From: Phoronis australis
Lineage: Eukaryota > Phoronida > Phoronidae
Direction: 5' to 3'
DNA length: 64,000 nt
Assembly (NCBI GenBank): GCA_002633005.1
Contig: NMRA01000051.1
Coordinates: 245,454-309,453, forward strand
Below, piece after piece: positions 12,748 through 24,702 of the stretch. Made by a program: the position numbers and the translations under genes. Each line of letters opens with the position of its first letter. Within the stretch, counting starts at the first letter, position 1. The notes beneath the pieces were generated by a model. The model did not search any database, had not been told where the DNA came from, and was given only the letters and a program-made list of their open reading frames with translations.

Positions 12748-13589
12748 CGTGCATCAGCCACAACGTGTGGGGTCCTGCATAGATATTACTCAACGAAGTC
12801 AAGAAAAATCGTCAGAAATGTAAGCAAACTTTAACTTAGTAATAGATTTAGCTCTGACGAAAACACCAAAATACACCCCAAGCCTGTACTTTCTGTAAAA
12901 TACAAGTTGACTGCCGTGTCATGCAGGCTGCAAAAAATTCATTCATAAAAATTTTGTGTGCACGTATACGTGTCAGGCGATCTGCGATTATCATTGATAA
13001 AAGATGACAAACGACACCAGAACAAGTGGATCAATTTGTGTAAACCCGCTTCTTTAAAGAAATTGGTTCACGGCTATTTAGTTGTAGTTAATATGTGTAC
13101 ACACGTGTTGACGGTTAATAAAGTTTTGTTATAAACCACATTTCTTTTTTATTTCATTCCCCATATTATTCATTTAAAACACGCTCGCACTTCTCCACAA
13201 AATTTTGAGAACAGAAAATTTTGAACTTCGGCTATCTTCGGAAACACGTCACATCAGGAGCACATCAGGATTTCCTGATCCGATCACTGCAGAGTCTGTC
13301 CATTGGTTTGTACTCTGGCTGGGACTATCTGGCACAAATGGAGTCTTTGTGTTTGTTAGAATGGTTTATTATGCAATTTTTGCCCATTAATTCTCTGAAA
13401 TGTGACACATAAGCACATGGCCTTGTGTGTTACCATAAACATTTTATAGTAGTTAGTGGGGAGTGACCTGATCATTGCAGAGTCAGCCAGACTGACTCCA
13501 CAGTGTCCATTGCTGTGTGCCAAGAGGAGTACTTCTTCACATGTAGACGAATTTTTTAGATTTAAACTGGAGTAAATATTTGAAGATAA

Positions 13590-13814
13590 ATGCCTGACCG
13601 TTGTGTAGTTGGAGGCTGTGGCAATACGCCAAGGGCTGGGGTGTCTTTGCAAAAGTTTCCCACTGATCCAAGACTGCGTCGCAAGTGAGAATACATTGCG
13701 AAGTCCACGAGTGGAGCGTCGCAATATTTGGTAGTATGTAGCGAACATTTTCTATGGACTGCTTCTAGAACGACTCCCTGTGATCCGAGTATGGTTGTAA
13801 ACCAGGATGAGTGA
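13590..13814 (+). pseudogene. THAP-type zinc finger domain with an in-frame stop
   Basis: An open frame from ATG at 13590 reads MPDRCVVGGCGNTPRAG, then LQKFPTDPRLRRK, a TGA codon at 13686-13688, then EYIAKS and VVCSEHF, ending at TGA 13812-13814. This is the C2CH layout of THAP domains: C-x4-C, an FP motif, a Trp and C-x2-H followed by F. The internal TGA falls exactly where the family has its invariant Trp (TGG). THAP domains bind DNA in host regulators and in P-element-like transposases. No downstream transposase or regulator sequence could be read up to 14.6 kb, so this is best seen as a decayed exon. A donor-like AAGTGAGA overlaps the stop and would be an alternative explanation. Confidence 0.72.
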
Positions 13815-16800
13815 ACTTTTAGAGAGTATTCAAAACGATACGATTTCCAGAAGCTAGTGGGCCTTGAGCTAGTATTAACAACCTAACATTTAAAACGGCG
13901 GATAGCATCGACGGACACTGTCGGACAGGATTAGTGCTAGAAGTAACCAGTAGACATGCCGATAAGTGTTTGTAGGTGGATGTGCTGAATAGCTTGATGC
14001 TCGTTACCTGTCGTTGCAATCCATATTGAATTTTAGTCTAGTCGATCGCTAGCTGAACTAAATGAACAGTAAGTGTAACATTTTTGATGAAAAATGTTAG
14101 AATTATGTAACGATTTATTATCAATCGATGATGAAATTTAGGAACAAACGTGTTAATTAATAACAGTTAACTATTTTGAAAGTCACAAATATTCTAGAAC
14201 AGGACTTGTTATTGTAAACAACTTGTTGTGGTAAACTTGAGCATTGCGCAATTTCTTCAGAAAAGCTTTAGTTCTGTTAAGTTCTCAGTGCAGTTCTGAC
14301 AAACAGGATATGATCATCAAAACATGTTTTGGAGTGGTCAGTTTTAGGTGGGTTGATTCTAAGAAACACCCACACCGATGTACTTATGCCTTGACCAGTG
14401 TCCATGTGATGTTTAGTCATATCTTAGAGTATAAATATTTCTGGAGCAAACATAAGCGTCATTCTCAAAAGAAAAAGTTAGGAGACGAGGAAGCTCAGTA
14501 ACTTTGGAGAATCAAGTATTTTAGGCAGATCACCGAGTCTGTAGAGTTTCAAGGAGTGTATTCAGTCACTGACAAGGATCATACTGATACACAAAACAAG
14601 AATTGGATGTTCATGCGTGGATAAGATCAAAGGGAGCAATTTCTGTAAGTCTCATTAGAGTTTATGAGCTATGAAATATTCTAAGATATACTACGTTTTA
14701 AGATAAATGTTGGTTTGTAAAATGTGATTTAAAGTTCATATACCGATTCACTTAGACTTGAATAATTTTGACTAGTTTCTTAGAGTGACTATTGTTAACA
14801 GTTTAATTTAGATTCGGTTTTATATAATATTGTCATGTATTTAGAGTATTTTGTGTATTTTCATAGATTTACAGTTCTCACACGGTTCTCACAAGGATTC
14901 AAAGTTTTCACTGAGGTTCCAAGTGGAATTAGTAAATAAAATCATCTCGTCAAACTCGGACTTTGATGTTGTCTGTCCAACGCAGAACATTACAGTAAGA
15001 GTAGGGCTGTCCAGCCGATCTTTTTTCGATTTGCAATAATGCTTCAATATAATTGGCAAGATAATGCATCCCACTCATAAAAATTGAAAAATTATCAAAA
15101 TCGGGTGAAGCAGTGCAAATTTATTTCAATTTTGGTGGCGAAATTTGGGTCATTTGTTTGAATCTGGTTGGCCATCTTGAACAACGGCATAAGTTGAGTT
15201 TAAATCCGTGCATAATTTATTTTCACCAGTAATTTATGATGAAATTTAGTGAGAAAGATCTGTATACCTGAGCCATTCAGTAGTTTTCACTGGATTTCAG
15301 CCAAGCACATGTTACTTATTGAGTGATAAAAATGCTCACAATTCCCGTTGGACTTAGTCTTATTTCCGGCGACTTCGGCTGAACTGAAGACCATGTTCAA
15401 TCGGCTATTTTGTACTTGATGAAGTTTTAACTTTGATACATTTTGATGAAAGCTGCTACAAAAAGCAACTTTGCATAATGTTTATGTTTTTGTTCAAAAT
15501 ATAAGGAATATTCTAATTATTGCAGTGTGAATATCCCATTCAGTTAACCATACACTCAGCTTAAAGTAGTCGAAAAAGTTTTGAAATCGTTTTTCTATGA
15601 AAGTCAATTGCGCTTCAAGGTTTGATTATGTGTCACAACATAATTCATATTTTTCTAAATTTTACGTATGAATCGTTCTTTCAATACATGCGTTGTAACT
15701 TTTTGCTTTCTTAATTCAAGTTATCAAGGCCCAAAATGTAAAGACTCTTAATTAGAGTAATAGGCCATACTTGATTGCGAAGCTTCCAGCCTCCAATCCT
15801 TTTTCCATGCAACTTTTTATTTTTTCAAATCATGCTTGTCGAATTTTAATATAAGGCAATACCTGGTCGCCATGGTAATAGTTAGGCATATCCACTTTCA
15901 TATCATGTAAAGTTGTCTTGTTGATGGATAACATGCTTAAATGTTCTAAAGTACTGTGCATTTTAAGTTACTTATTTTGGTAAAAGATTAGATCATTTTG
16001 ACTCACACATAAACTTTACTGTACTGACATTATTTCAGTTGTGACTTATGTACAGTAGCGGTAACCTTCACCTACCTTGAAAGTCTTTCACTGTAGAAAC
16101 CAAATATATAGATCCGACTGAAAGCCTTTGATTTTAATTTGAACTGTGGATTAAATCATGATCCTCCTCTGATTTGTTCTTTGATTTCTATGACTCAGTG
16201 CCCAAAGCATGACAGAATTAACTTGTCGTAATCAGCGGCTGAAATAATGTGTTCACTGGCATCTTCAAGCTGTATTTCTTGATGCCTTGGGTTTATTATT
16301 ATTTCAATAGATTAACACATGAATTTAAAAAACCAAGTTCAGAGGACTTCCATTTCAAGGGTTCTTGTAAGTTTGTCATTGTGATTGCCACCTCCACTCA
16401 AATTTCAATTATATACGTGGTTAGATTAAAAGGTCACACCATGTTTACTCACTACTGAAAATGAAAAAAATGAAAACTGCAATATTTTGTATTAGGCTTG
16501 ATTATCTGTGATACACTGGCCTTTACATCTGCTTGGCGAAAAACAATTTAATTATGCAAGCAAATGGAGTTGAAAGGAATTATCAAACGAAGCAAGAAAA
16601 ATTTTGGAGAGTGGACTGCTTTTAGCCATTGCAATACACAACTGTCTTCCTGATCTGACATCACAAACGGTTATGTAACAACATATTCCTGTTCTTAGAA
16701 TTGACTCAGCTGAAGTCGGATAAGGTTATTACTGCTGGACTTTTCTCATTAACCAAGCTGTGCGGACAAGAACTGTTCTGTGCAACAGATTCACACAGTG

Positions 16801-16880
16801 CTATTATTTGTTTTAAAAAGCAGTTGTTTTGGTGTGAAACTATGTCTTTAAAGAATCTTCAGTGGGGCGCATAGGATAAA
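13815..16880. other. Non-coding, no recognised gene
   Basis: Only short open frames on both strands, with no domain motifs and no splice pattern that stands out. Part of it may belong to the degenerate THAP gene. Confidence 0.45.
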
Positions 16881-16883
16881 TAG

Positions 16884-16984
16884 GTGATACAATGTACGTG
16901 TTTGTACCAGTGCGGTATCATATCTCGATTCGTGACGAATCTCGATATACTAACCACTGGTACAAACACGTACGTTGTATAACC
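16884..16984. mobile_element. Hairpin MITE (100 bp, near-perfect inverted repeat)
   Basis: The left arm ATACAATGTACGTGTTTGTA (from 16887) pairs with the right arm ending TACAAACACGTACGTTGTAT at 16980. The centre TCTCGATTCGTGACGAATCTCGA is itself a palindrome. A half copy of the right arm, ATCTCGATACAATAACCACTGG...GTACGCTGTATAA, occurs at 24352-24401. Confidence 0.8.
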
Positions 16985-18099
16985 AATATGTAATACACAA
17001 GGCAAAACTTTATTCGTCCATACCCATTTAGCGTTCAGCAAACAGTGCGTTAAAACCGTCCTTCATTGTGAGCTAAAAGGACAATGCATCAAACTTTCAA
17101 AACATGCAAATAGTTACCCCGAAATACGCTTGGAAAAATTCAGAAAATGTGCACATGACCAAAATTTTCTAGGAAATTCCCTATACCGTACAATGAGCGA
17201 ATACATGAATATCTAATGTATTACGTTAACACCGAGTGTTACATAATACACATACAATACAGATATTGACCTAAGCCACAGATGTTTGTGCCAAAAACTG
17301 TCAAATAAGAAATGTTGGGTTGACACAACTAAACCACTGAAAAAGTTTGGAAATCGGTCATACATGTATGTTGTCAATATTTTTTGTATTATTTGTAGTA
17401 GGATAATGCTGTATTTTGCTGCGTTTCTTACTACCAAAGTGAAACCTTTCGTTGCAATTTATGTAAGATAATGCACCTGTTTAGGGAATTGGTCTTCAAG
17501 AAAGTCACCATCTGAGCAGCACGCCCTCTATGGGAGTACATCCGAGTCAGATGCAAACAAGTTTACCCGGACACAAGCATGTGAATAGTGATGCAAGGAA
17601 CATGGAGGCACTACTAAGTCTATTTCCTGTAGAACTTATTTCGATGGTAGATATATTTATAACAAATCTTTGACTAAAATGTTATTAATGTGTTTGCTCA
17701 GCAAATGACGGTATTTTGTTCAAACGAATCTGGAAATAACCACTGTTGATAAGATGCCCGATGAACAAAACCTAAGTTTGCAACTTTTCATCATCATTTA
17801 GCTCTGTTTTGCAACAAGGTGATTCACGCTGGGAATGAGAGAATTACATATCGATTGTTAAACATTTTTTGCGAATTATATATGGGAATCAAGAATATGG
17901 ATCTAGTATCAATCAGTGCGTACACTTATTAGCTCATCACTTCTGTTCACAACGTCTGACAAATTAATCATGCAAATGATGAGAAATTTGAAGTAACCGC
18001 CTAATTATGACCTAGGAAAGACAAGACGTGCAGTTTCATAATGACAAACGGCTCGAGTTTAGAATAGGTACTGCAGTCGATATTGTCCCGTTTATAAAA

Positions 18100-19200
18100 T
18101 CTCTCTGTCAGTCGTGCAGGAAAACCCGTTGATGTAATTGACTGCTGGTTTTTGTCCTTATGGAATTACACATACTAATGAATTCAATTGTTACTCTTCC
18201 AGTTTCTTGCAATTCGGTTGATCCCTGTTGCGCCGCCTGTGTTGCTGTCTGTGGCGCTGCCTTTGTTGATTCTGTGAGGTTTTGTGCAATGATAACGCTC
18301 ATCTTGAAGTCTACTCACGTAGACCTTTAATCAACTCTTGTATGATACTATATGTGGCACTCAACGGTTTTCCCTCATTTTGGCCTCCACAGGAACAGTG
18401 AACTGGGGGACAGCAGTTTATTTCATTTCTACAACACAACCACAAAATATGAAACATTTGCAGGAACTGACCATACATAAAGTTTGCCTACAGTCTAAAA
18501 TTGCATTCAAAGTGCGTTTTTTTTTGCTTTTAAGCCTAAGGCAAACCTAGCCAGTGATGACGAATTCGACTGTGGCTCAAAAAATTATTGAGTGCCACCA
18601 TAATATCTACTCTTATTCGATTTGCAAATGTGACTACGTAATACTATTGTTGACATACATGTATACGCTTGCAATAAAGTAGCTATCGAATCTAGGTCTT
18701 TACAGATTCATTTCTCGTCACTCGATGGCGCAATTACCTGCTAGATTCATCTTTGCAAGAACACGTGCTCTCAATTTTTTGGCAATTGATCACAAAGCAA
18801 GAGTACACAACCAATCACAATGAGAGACACAACAGGCTTTAAAATCGCACCAGCACAGAATCATTGCTCACACCACACAAGCATATCGTCTGCAGAAAAT
18901 GATAACACAATCCTGCAACATAAGTCAACTAAGAAAGTGCATTTTGTCACAGATTTACAAACTTTGTAAATCAAAAATGTCATCACAAACGAGAAATATT
19001 TCAATCTTTAATTGTCGACTTGCGTATGCAGTCAACGAACGTTGACCCATTTCTCGCAAAAGAGGTACAGCTGGTCGTAGTTGTGTCATGATGGGACAGC
19101 TCCTGCCCAGCATTAAATGTGAAATTTACAGTTGACCCTGGTATTTTTGGTGTTTTTAGTGCTGAACTCCAGGGTTAGAACTGTGTATATCATAACGAAA
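18100..19200. repeat. Duplicated module 1 with CCP remnant (matches 20640-21250)
   Basis: Pieces shared in order with 20640-21250: CTGTTGCGCCGCCTGTGTTGCTGTCT / TTGCTGCCTATGTTGCTGTCT, TTTTGGCAA..GATCACAA..CAA.A...CAACCAATCACA, AAATGTCATCACA, TATGCAGTCAA and GGTCGT(A/C)GTTGTGT. Both copies end in a decayed CCP exon, so whole exon-plus-intron modules were duplicated. Confidence 0.7.
19066..19194 (-). pseudogene. Decayed CCP exon
   Basis: The minus-strand frame reads YTVLTLEFSTKNTKNTR, recognisably the CCP exon start (TVPTPEFSTRNTEN in intact copies). The first Cys is replaced by Tyr, a frameshift or stop follows within the second-Cys region, and the C-terminal third is missing. It is part of the array of related CCP exons on this strand. 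Confidence 0.7.
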
Positions 19201-19411
19201 ACGTCGAAGGAAAGCACTTCATGATTTTTTAAATAAAAATCTTTTCCGGCCTTTCACCGATTTCACGTGAAATCCAGAACGAACCTATCGAAATGGACAT
19301 CGAACTTTTCTTACCGACAGCAAGAATTTTAGCATTTAATTATAATGGAGTGGAAACAGTAAAATCAAATGACAACACAACTGATTTCTTTTTCACAAAA
19401 TAACTTAGGTA

Positions 19412-19595
19412 TACCGACAATGACACCTGATGAGCATCATAGTTCCTTCCCAGTACACGTAGAGGCAGTCGTAGTGTTATGACCAGGCAGGTCATACCCA
19501 ACATCAAATGTGAAACATACAGATGTTTTCACGTTGACTTTGGTGTTCTCTGTGTTTTTCGAGGGGAACTCGTGTTGGAACTGCGCATGTCATGC
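19412..19595 (-). pseudogene. Frameshifted CCP exon
   Basis: Nearly full length (184 bases against 186) with a good acceptor (TTTTAG). The start GMTCAVPT and the later, shifted-frame KNTENTKVNVKT and YDLPGHNTTTASTCTG match intact copies. A two-base deficit near the start of the domain shifts the frame and creates a stop, so the exon cannot code for the domain. Confidence 0.78.
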
Positions 19596-19869
19596 CTAAA
19601 ACGAAAATGTCATCAATTACTGATGGTTTTCTGAGATTGTAGAACATCCGGGGAATGTAGTATACTAAATTTTAGAAAAACGGAAACTTGATACTAACCC
19701 TTAGAATCTGCAAACTTGTGGGTTAAAAGAATTTTGATCTTCAAAATCTTCCGAATAAAAATGTTTTAAATCGTAAAACTACACAATTGGTGTTTCATTT
19801 TAACAGTGACTTCCAACTATTGCTCATGTGAAAATCAACAGATTTTTACAATTATCAATAGCCATCGGT

Positions 19870-19990
19870 AAGTAGACATTAACGTAGTGCTGTGAACAGC
19901 CATGTCACCTAACAGTCGTGTTTACATTGACCGTGAGATTCTCAGCGTTTCTAGTGCTGAAGTCTGGTGTCGAAGATGTACACGTCATGA
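19870..19990 (-). pseudogene. Truncated CCP exon
   Basis: It begins with an intact acceptor (TTCCAG) and MTCTSSTPDFSTRNAENLTV, continues NVNTTV, then loses about 20 bases that should encode the second Cys and runs into a stop. The last third, with the third and fourth Cys, is absent. Confidence 0.78.
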
Positions 19991-20639
19991 CTGGAAAACG
20001 GGTGTTGTACCTTTGTCAATGTAGTTTGCTTTCTGTCAAACACTCAAGTCTTGATTTACGTCATTTATCATCATATAATTGGGTTTTATATCGTTTCATA
20101 CTCAATTTCGAAGAGATCCCTGGGTTCGGAAATAGCAGTTATTTCTTCTGACCAATCTCATACAATTGCAGATCACAAATATTTTGATTAAGGAATGAGT
20201 TGAAACTAATCTTGTTACAGGGAGAGGCATAAATCTGCACTTTTGTTTTATCAGTATACAAAGGTTCAATTCCCCTTGAAGGGGATCCAACTACCGCTAT
20301 TTTACTATTTTATGAAAGCACACATTTTTATCTTTAGTGACCCTTTTGCAGGAAGGGCACCATAATAGAGCACACTAGCTCTCTTCCTATCTGTTTTTGC
20401 AAGTGTAGTATACCATTTCATATTTAAGGTCCCTGATCATGACACCAATTTTCTCTTGTTTAAATTGTTGGGGGGATGATGGATTTGACATATTTCCCCT
20501 GTGTTTTGCGAAATTGCATATCCTCATGGAATCAGTATCCACGTACTTTTCATGATTTTGATAATTATACTAAATTCTGTCATATAAAGGCACCCCTCTC
20601 AAACGGGTGCCATCTCGGAAAGAGGTTAACAGACTTCGC

Positions 20640-21250
20640 TCCCCTTGCCCGCTGTTATGTATATAAATCAAGCATTTCCCTACCTCGTTGATTCGTGTTG
20701 CTGCCTATGTTGCTGTCTTTGCCGCCCCTTCGTCGTTGTAAGTTTCGTCGGCATTGTGACAGTCCGTGACGTAATAACCTGCTATATTGCTCTTCGCTTG
20801 CACATCTCAATTATACGTCATACACTCATAATCCCAATCGCAACTACGCACATGCTGTCACGCTTTTGGCAAGAAATCACAAGAACATGCAACCAATCAC
20901 AGAGCATCACAAAGGCTTTCGCACAAGCACATCCTCTGCAGACAATGGTGGCACAAACCACAGGAAAACCGATGAGAGAAAGTGAAAAAAATTGAAAACT
21001 TTACCGATATCAAACAATAAAATGTCATCACATTTCAAAAATGTTATTATTTACATTGAGGAATAAGTATGCAGTCAAAACGTTAACCACATACATGTAT
21101 GCCGCCAAATACAAGTTGGTCGTCGTGTTATGATCTAGAAGCTCATGTCCAGCATCACCTGTTAAACTTACAATCGTGTTCATTTTGACAGTGAGCCGGT
21201 CATCAGTATTTCTAGTGTTGAAATCTGGTGTTAGAACTGTGACCATAAAT
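20640..21250. repeat. Duplicated module 2 with CCP remnant
   Basis: Counterpart of 18100-19200 (see that entry). It lies directly downstream, in minus-strand terms, of the intact CCP exon at 21275-21460. Confidence 0.7.
21066..21250 (-). pseudogene. Decayed CCP exon next to an intact one
   Basis: The frame TVLTPDFNTRNTDDRLTV...MNTIVSLTGDAGHELLDHNTTT is clearly a CCP copy. The first Cys is lost and the second Cys is changed (FTCDAG to LTGDAG), and the C-terminal part does not align. It starts only about 25 bases past the donor of the intact exon at 21275-21460, too close for a normal intron. Confidence 0.75.
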
Positions 21251-21274
21251 AACAATCACATACACATTAAATAC

Positions 21275-21460
21275 CTGTACAATTATGAACATCCGTCGAC
21301 CATGTCTCTCGTCTGGTGCAAGTAGACATTACCATAGTGTTGTGATCTGGCTGCTCGTAACCAGCATCACATGTGAAAATTACAGTCGTGTTTACGTTGA
21401 CAGCGTGGCTCTCAGTAGTTCTGTTGCTGAAGTCTGGCGTCGGAACTGCACATGTCATGA
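21275..21460 (-). CDS. Sushi/CCP domain exon, last intact copy of the array
   Basis: 186 bases, phase 1 in and out, acceptor TTTTCCAG and donor GTATTT. It encodes one CCP domain: MTCAVPTPDFSNRTTES at the start, FTCDAGYEQPDHN in the middle and STCTRRETWSTDVHNCTG at the end. The four Cys and the Trp between the third and fourth are all present. CCP domains are small beta modules found in complement regulators, selectins and lectin receptors. Several N-x-T sites suggest glycosylation. A one-exon, symmetrical-phase layout lets such domains be duplicated without shifting the frame, which fits the local array. No intact CCP exon, membrane segment or stop was found further down. Confidence 0.85.
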
Positions 21461-22031
21461 CTGGAAAACAAGAGATGTATGACTCGGTAAAAAGTATTTC
21501 GATGCAGTTTGCAGACTTAATAGGATGTACAAGAAGTTCATAAACCTGTACAAAAACTTCGAGGCGTGCAGCAGTTCTGAAGTTCAACATGTATTTTGAT
21601 CTAAGTATGTAAAAGTTGTGTTCACACCAGGTAAATGACCACCTCTCTTACCAAAGATCATATTACTTCAGTAATCCTTTCAGTATTAATCAAAATCCTC
21701 GATGGTCCAGGAATCTTAATAATACACGTATGTACGCGAAAGTAATATTCAAACATTAATCATCAGGTTATTGCTTTTTTCCTACTTAAACATAATAATT
21801 TATCAAATAATCGAAGTAACCTTCACTGGCATCACAGCTTTCGCGAGAAACGCCAGACCTTACTTTATCCCACGCACGTTGAATCTGTCGAGGGAAATAC
21901 GGCCATGAAATAAAGTTTTCAGTATTCACTTCACGCACTACTTTAACAGCAAACTCTGACTTGGAAAGTTCAAAGGTAGGTCAATGTCGACTCGACGTCT
22001 TCTGAGCCGGTTCGATCATCAAACTTTTTAA

Positions 22032-22484
22032 ATCACCTCCTCACTCTCCTCCCACGTCATACAGGTCAGCGACGTCGTCTTCCCCCCCTCTGGCGATTCT
22101 GTGGTCATCACTATGCGGACCTTCAAGCACAGCTCGGGACCAGTGTCACTTACAATTCCGTCCAGCCAATCTCCCCATTGCCCAGTAGCTGCCCTAACCT
22201 TGTACTTGTCTACTTTTCAGCCCTCTCCTGGCCCCTTGTTCCAACACCTCAGTGGATCACCGGTTACCCGTTCCTGCTTCAACTCCATGTTAACTAAAGT
22301 GGTTTCCTTTGTAGGACTCGACACCAAGGCTTATACGTCTCATAGCTTTCGCATTGGCGCCGCCACCTCTGCGGCCAGCCGGGGCGTCCCTGAACCGGTG
22401 ATCCAGCGCATGGGGCGCTGGAAATCTGACGCACTAAAAAACTACATTCGCATGTCTGCTTTTCCTCTTCCCCAGGCTTCTTGA
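22032..22484 (+). pseudogene. Tyrosine recombinase catalytic domain (DIRS/Ngaro-type element fragment)
   Basis: An open frame runs from just after an in-frame TAA (22029-22031) to TGA at 22484. The early part HVIQVSDVVF and the FKHSSGP strand, then TSHSFRIGAATSAASRGVP, IQRMGRW and ALKNYIR, give the HxxR, the Trp that replaces the second His, and the Tyr nucleophile of the YR family. This version is typical of tyrosine-recombinase retroelements of invertebrates. In-frame sequence upstream of the stop (LLSRFDH) also fits the family, so the TAA is a disabling mutation. The N-terminal part, with the first catalytic Arg, and any reverse transcriptase are not seen. GTTGTTGCAGC repeats follow (22490-22660), then an assembly gap. 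Confidence 0.82.
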
Positions 22485-22704
22485 ACTCCTGGTGAGCCTG
22501 TTGTTGCAGCTCCCCACTTCTCTCACTTTGCTTTTCAGCCCCTCCCACTCCTCTGGGTCTGTGGTTTCAGCCCACTAGGTCAGGACTGTTGTTGCAGCCG
22601 GCCTCCTCCCGTTCGCAGGTCTGTTGTTGCAGCCTGTGGCCCAAGGCCTGTAGTTGCAGGCTTCAATTTCTAGTCATTAGTTCTAGTTAACTTTACTTAC
22701 ATTT
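22485..22704. repeat. GTTGTTGCAGCC direct repeats downstream of the recombinase
   Basis: The motif GTTGTTGCAG occurs at about 22500, 22580 and 22623, with a variant GTAGTTGCAG at 22651. It is probably the 3' repeat region of the tyrosine-recombinase element. The sequence after the gap (23023-23270), with CTTGCAGGGC and ATCTTGCAGAG, may be its continuation. Confidence 0.55.
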
Positions 22705-23022
22705 NNNNNNNNNNNNNNNNNNNNNNNNNNNNNNNNNNNNNNNNNNNNNNNNNNNNNNNNNNNNNNNNNNNNNNNNNNNNNNNNNNNNNNNNNNNNNNNN
22801 NNNNNNNNNNNNNNNNNNNNNNNNNNNNNNNNNNNNNNNNNNNNNNNNNNNNNNNNNNNNNNNNNNNNNNNNNNNNNNNNNNNNNNNNNNNNNNNNNNNN
22901 NNNNNNNNNNNNNNNNNNNNNNNNNNNNNNNNNNNNNNNNNNNNNNNNNNNNNNNNNNNNNNNNNNNNNNNNNNNNNNNNNNNNNNNNNNNNNNNNNNNN
23001 NNNNNNNNNNNNNNNNNNNNNN
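22705..23022. other. Assembly gap (318 N)
   Basis: Run of N. Frames that read through it have no meaning. Confidence 1.
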
Positions 23023-23710
23023 TTTTTTTCAAGTTTTGTTTTCATGTTCTGTACTTTTCCTTTAAGCCCTTCAGGCAGTTTTTTTGTTTTGTTCCCTCTT
23101 GCAGGGCTATTCATTGTACACGCCTGTGGGCGTTTTTTGCATGCCCATCTTGCAGAGTCTTAGTTAGTTTTATCTATTACGTCATAATAAATGACAATAT
23201 TCTCAATCCTCCTCTTGTTTTACTCTGCAACATAGCTCGTGGCGTACCCCGGGCAAAATAAATTACGATAAATATAGTTTAAAGTAACACAGTTGCAACA
23301 GCGTAACTAACACTCGACATGCAACCATTCCCTAAAGGTAAAATTTGGAACAAAACTGTTAATTATAAGACACTTATGTCTCAGTTTTCAATTGCTGAAT
23401 AGTATATCGTCTGCAACTCAAGCGCCGATTCCTAGGAAATTAAAGTATCAAATGTTGTTTTTTACTATTTCCAGGAGATGTTATAAGTTCACTGCTCAGT
23501 TGCCGTTGTTTTCATCTTTGCTACCTCTTTTCAAGAAATAAATCGTTACTTTTAAAACTGTTTCTTTTACAAGAGAGAAATAGCAACCTAACGCGCAAAT
23601 ACATTCATATAAGGCTGTGATCCGCCATGTGAACAGTCTCGATGAAGTATTTGAAAAATTTGCCAAAAAATGCAAGAAACTTAGGAATTCGAAGCTCATG
23701 GGATAAATAC

Positions 23711-23833
23711 AAAACGTACCTCGATTGGCGTACAAGAAGTATTATCCAACTCTTATTCCGCGTATCGACGCGTATCGGTACGCGGAATAATGTCTCGTGG
23801 GATATTATTTATGTACGCCACTCTCGGTACGTT
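23711..23833. mobile_element. Hairpin MITE
   Basis: Inverted repeat: AAAACGTACCTCGATTGGCGTACA on the left pairs with TGTACGCCACTCTCGGTACGTTTT on the right, with the inner ATTCCGCGTA / TACGCGGAAT also paired. The right arm with its GGATATTA lead-in recurs at 40647-40690, so this is a dispersed family. Confidence 0.78.
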
Positions 23834-23852
23834 TTGTGTATATACATGCATT

Positions 23853-24401
23853 CAAGGGATGCCTTCTTTCTCGCCAAAATTCCCTCTTGTGCACACACTA
23901 AACTAAAATCCCTAGAAACATAATTGTATATATACCATTTGGTTTCTTCTCCGTTTGAAATATTTTCACATGCCAATACTATGTTATGTGTTTTTTTCCT
24001 AATATGCCTTGAAATTTTGCACCTAAACACAACCTTTAAATCACAAAGCATCCTGAACTTGTCAAGATATGTTTGGAATTAGGAAAGCAATAAACATTAC
24101 CAATGCATACCTCCTTTTGGTCACCTATTGCACTACACAAGCTGAGGTTCTCTACATTCAAATATGAATCAATTTTAAATTCGATCTCAATACAATCAAG
24201 ATACGTCGAGCCCAAAAGCAAAACTGCAACTGTTGTCAATAAACGCTGTATTTTTGTCAGTTTTACGATAAATTTAGGAATGCTTTCTTCCTAAAAATAT
24301 TATGAACCACGTGCAAAGAGCTTCGTCTCGTTCAAATACTTTTGCATACCACGAATCTCGATACAATAACCACTGGCACAAACAGGTACGCTGTATAAAC
24401 T
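23853..24401. repeat. Dispersed repeat, copy 2, ending in half a hairpin MITE
   Basis: 23853-24335 matches 12253-12747. The adjoining 24352-24401 matches the right arm of the hairpin at 16884-16984. Together with the hairpin at 23711 this forms a composite patch of short elements between CCP exons. Confidence 0.75.
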
Positions 24402-24702
24402 ACATCTACTTTGTTCTCTAAAAAGCATATTTTTGATTTTTTGCCTCCATGAAGACACCAACATTCCTTGAAAGGTAACGACGGTTTTTGACACACGAGT
24501 TGCCGGATTAGGTCGTATCAGAAAATACCAGCCATATTTGGAAAACATATAAAACATGCCATTAAAATGAAATAATTTCAATAGACCCATATGGTTTTGA
24601 TCGTCAAAATCCTACAAACTCTCGAGTTTTGAATCGAGACATGATCAATTGATTTTATTCAAAGAGTTATTTTCAACTTTCAATAACGTACACATTAAAT
24701 AC

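Noticed and set aside
12172-12802. Hydrophobic minus-strand frames that look like membrane segments
   Set aside because: They lie in a dispersed repeat, and the second copy at 23.8-24.3 kb does not conserve the protein.
13356-13748. 130-codon minus-strand frame
   Set aside because: Antisense shadow of the THAP domain frame.
18108-18302. Ser/Thr/Gln-rich minus-strand frame (TESTKAAPQTATQAAQQ) as a stalk exon of the lectin gene
   Set aside because: It is in the right place and has a possible donor (GTAACA), but no clear acceptor with phase 1. The duplicate at 20.7 kb has a stop at the matching place. Left open rather than annotated.
22683-23114. 143-codon minus-strand frame through the N gap
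   Set aside because: Mostly N; the flanks have no domain.
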